Shown here piece after piece: positions 12,080-13,587 of a DNA stretch of 13,587 nt (position 1 is its first letter; every line of letters starts with the position of its first letter). The stretch is from contig JABZJR010000010.1 of NCBI GenBank assembly GCA_015257705.1, positions 1 to 13,587 on the forward strand, written 5' to 3'. The stretch comes from Nanosynbacter sp. (GTDB lineage: Bacteria > Patescibacteriota > Saccharimonadia > Saccharimonadales > Saccharimonadaceae). Made by a program: the position numbers and the translations under genes. The notes below the pieces were generated by a model. That model had not been told where the DNA came from and made no database searches. It saw only the letters and a program-made list of their open reading frames with translations.

Positions 12080-13587
12080 GTGAAAGAAATTAACGTAATT
12101 AAGCGAGATGGAACGAAAGAGCCGTTTGATGCAAATAAAATTAATACGGCTATTTTAAAGGCATGCGAGGGCTTACCTGATCAAATCTCTAAAGTTGTTC
12201 AAGTTGCGACTGAATTGCAATTGACATTATTTGATGGAATTACGACCGAACAACTAGACGAGGCTGTCATTCAAACAGTTTTGCAAAACGTTAAGGACGA
12301 CCCAGACTATGATAAAATCGCGGCACGATTATTACTGAAAACTGTCTATAAGCAGATTTTGGGCGATTACGAGACGGCGGAAGAATTGAAAAAGCTTCAT
12401 GCGCGCGAATTTCCGAAGTTCGTTAAGGCGGCGGTGAAAGAAGGATTGTTGGATAAGCGCATGGCTGACGGTCGATTTGACTTGAAAAAGCTGGCGGCGG
12501 AACTTGATCCAGCGCGTGATGATTTGAGTAAATATTTGGGCGTGGTGACTAATAAAAATCGCTATGCTCTTCGCAGGCAAAACGGTTCACCAATTGAAAC
12601 GCCGCAATTCACTCACATGCGAATTGCTATGGGACTTAGCTATAACGAATCTGACCCAACAACTGCAGCGATTGAGTTTTATAACCACATGAGCAATTTG
12701 GAGTACGTCCCAGGCGGCTCAACGCGAGTTAATGCTGGCGGTTCGTTCCCACAGCTCAGTAACTGTTTCTTGCTTAATGTCGATGATGATATGGAGTCAA
12801 TTGCTAAGGCTGTTCGCGACACAATGTGGATTGCTAAAGGTACGGGCGGAATTGGTATTGGTTTTACAAAGTTGCGTGCGGCGGGTAGTCCAGTTAAAAC
12901 CACTAATACTGAATCGACCGGCCCAATTCCATTCATGAAGATGATTGATACGGCGCTTTTTGCGGTTTCTCGTAAGGGTAAAAAAGCTGGTGCGGCTGCA
13001 ATTTACATGGAAAACTGGCATCTTAATTTTGATCAATTTGTCGATCTTCGTCAAAACTCTGGCGACCCATATTTACGAACCAGATTTGCAAATACCGCGG
13101 TGTTTATCTCTGACGAATTTATGAAGCGAGTAGAAAAAGATCAAGATTGGTATTTGTTTGATCCAGCAGAAACTCCAGATTTGACGGAATTATACGGCGA
13201 AGAATTTTCGGCGCGATATAAAGAATATATAAAGATGGCAGAAGCTGGGAAGTTGCGAACATTTGATAAAGTTCCGGCTCGTCAGCAATTTAAGCGCATT
13301 TTGACCAGTTTGCAGGCGACTTCACATCCGTGGCTGACTTGGAAAGATACGATTAACGTGCGAGCGTTAAATTACAATACGGGCACAATTCACCTCAGTA
13401 ACTAGTGTACGGAAATTACGTTGCCGCAGGATAAAAACAATATTGCGACGTGTAATTTGGTGAGTATCAATTTGTCGGCGTTTCTTGGTGAGGATAAGAC
13501 TTGGGATTGGGATAGATTGAAAGAAGCGGCTCGTGCGGCGGTGCGACAATTGGACAATTTGTGCGACATCACTCAAACGCCAATTCC
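12080..13587 (+). CDS. nrdA: Ribonucleoside-diphosphate reductase large subunit, interrupted by an in-frame TAG; partial at the right edge
   Basis: Reduces ribonucleotides to deoxyribonucleotides; class I-like, with the small subunit not in view. Residues 1-95 form the ATP-cone that senses ATP/dATP (VIKRDGTKEPFDANKI). The barrel follows with C229 in SNCFLL (first redox cysteine), GTGGIGIGF (254-262), AAIYMENWHLNFDQFVDLR-type sequence at about 306-324, and NTGTIHLSN (433-441). Codon 442 (13403-13405) is TAG. The next codons continue in the same frame: C443 (predicted thiyl-radical cysteine), E445, and C458 (second redox cysteine), up to the window edge. The N-x-C-x-E active-site motif therefore has a stop at x, normally Leu. 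Start GTG 12080 has GGAGG at 12071-12075. If the TAG terminates, the product is a 441-residue inactive protein. Upstream are probable NrdR boxes and a hairpin. Confidence 0.88.

Noticed and set aside
12078..12083. ATG immediately followed by TGA at the nrd start, as a start-stop regulatory element
   Set aside because: Only 1-2 nt separate it from the GGAGGG; the GTG two bases later fits better and continues into clear NrdA sequence.
13400..13411. Self-splicing intron or intein at the nrd active site
   Set aside because: Such elements do insert near conserved nrd sites, but here the codons before and after the TAG are directly adjacent with no inserted sequence.
1..13587. General reassignment of TAG or TGA to a sense codon
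   Set aside because: tsaD (as far as seen), murE, murF, groEL, isomerase, ABC genes and the ATP-grasp gene contain no internal TAG or TGA, TGA ends the ABC ATPase in a normal overlap, and TAG ends the folC remnant at the natural family end.
1..13587. CRISPR arrays, insertion sequences, integrases or long direct repeats
   Set aside because: I looked for regular repeats, transposase motifs and inverted ends and saw none.

Overview
The window (about 13.6 kb, moderate GC, compact, standard stop codons) looks like a Patescibacteria/CPR chromosome, most likely a Saccharibacteria (TM7) genome. This is inference from the overall look, not from a marker gene. The main reasons are Mur ligases without their usual N-terminal domain, a stand-alone PGI/PMI-type isomerase, genes that abut or overlap tail to tail, and several genes whose start codon lies 6-9 nt after a TATAAT-like box (apparently leaderless mRNAs).

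Layout. 1-807 (-): 5' part of tsaD (tRNA t6A synthesis), running off the left edge. 849-2165 (+): short murE-like ligase. 2122-3411 (-): short murF-like ligase, overlapping murE tail to tail. 3495-4793 (+): a two-gene unit of unknown function, a protein with PD-(D/E)XK nuclease-like motifs followed by a small acidic protein; the two frames are in phase and separated only by a TAG. 4817-6869: groES-groEL with a perfect CIRCE operator and a strong terminator. 6881-7390 (-): small protein with a Pro/Ala-rich linker. 7468-8508 (+): phosphoglucose/phosphomannose isomerase. 8510-10512 (-): MacB-type ABC exporter, ATPase then permease, overlapping by 4 nt. 10591-10680 (+): tRNA-Ser(GGA) with encoded CCA. 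10741-11742 (+): ATP-grasp ligase of cyanophycin-synthetase/GshF type with an unclear start. 11747-11881 (-): C-terminal remnant of a folC-like gene. 11930-12079: nrd control region with promoter, a pair of NrdR-like boxes and a terminator-like hairpin. 12080-13587 (+): ribonucleotide reductase large subunit, running off the right edge.

The most striking observation is in the reductase gene. An in-frame TAG (13403-13405) replaces the residue just before the predicted thiyl-radical cysteine, yet the frame stays open and conserved on both sides. This is either a recent inactivating mutation, a sequence error, or amber readthrough. The same window has a second in-phase TAG junction (4353-4355). 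All other recognisable intact genes lack internal TAG, so a general reassignment of TAG is unlikely.

The genes mostly serve unrelated housekeeping tasks: cell wall precursor synthesis, protein folding, tRNA modification, sugar phosphate metabolism and dNTP supply. The visible regulation fits this: HrcA/CIRCE for the chaperonin and probable NrdR for the reductase. The least understood parts are the 3495-4793 pair and the ATP-grasp/folC-remnant segment between tRNA-Ser and the reductase.
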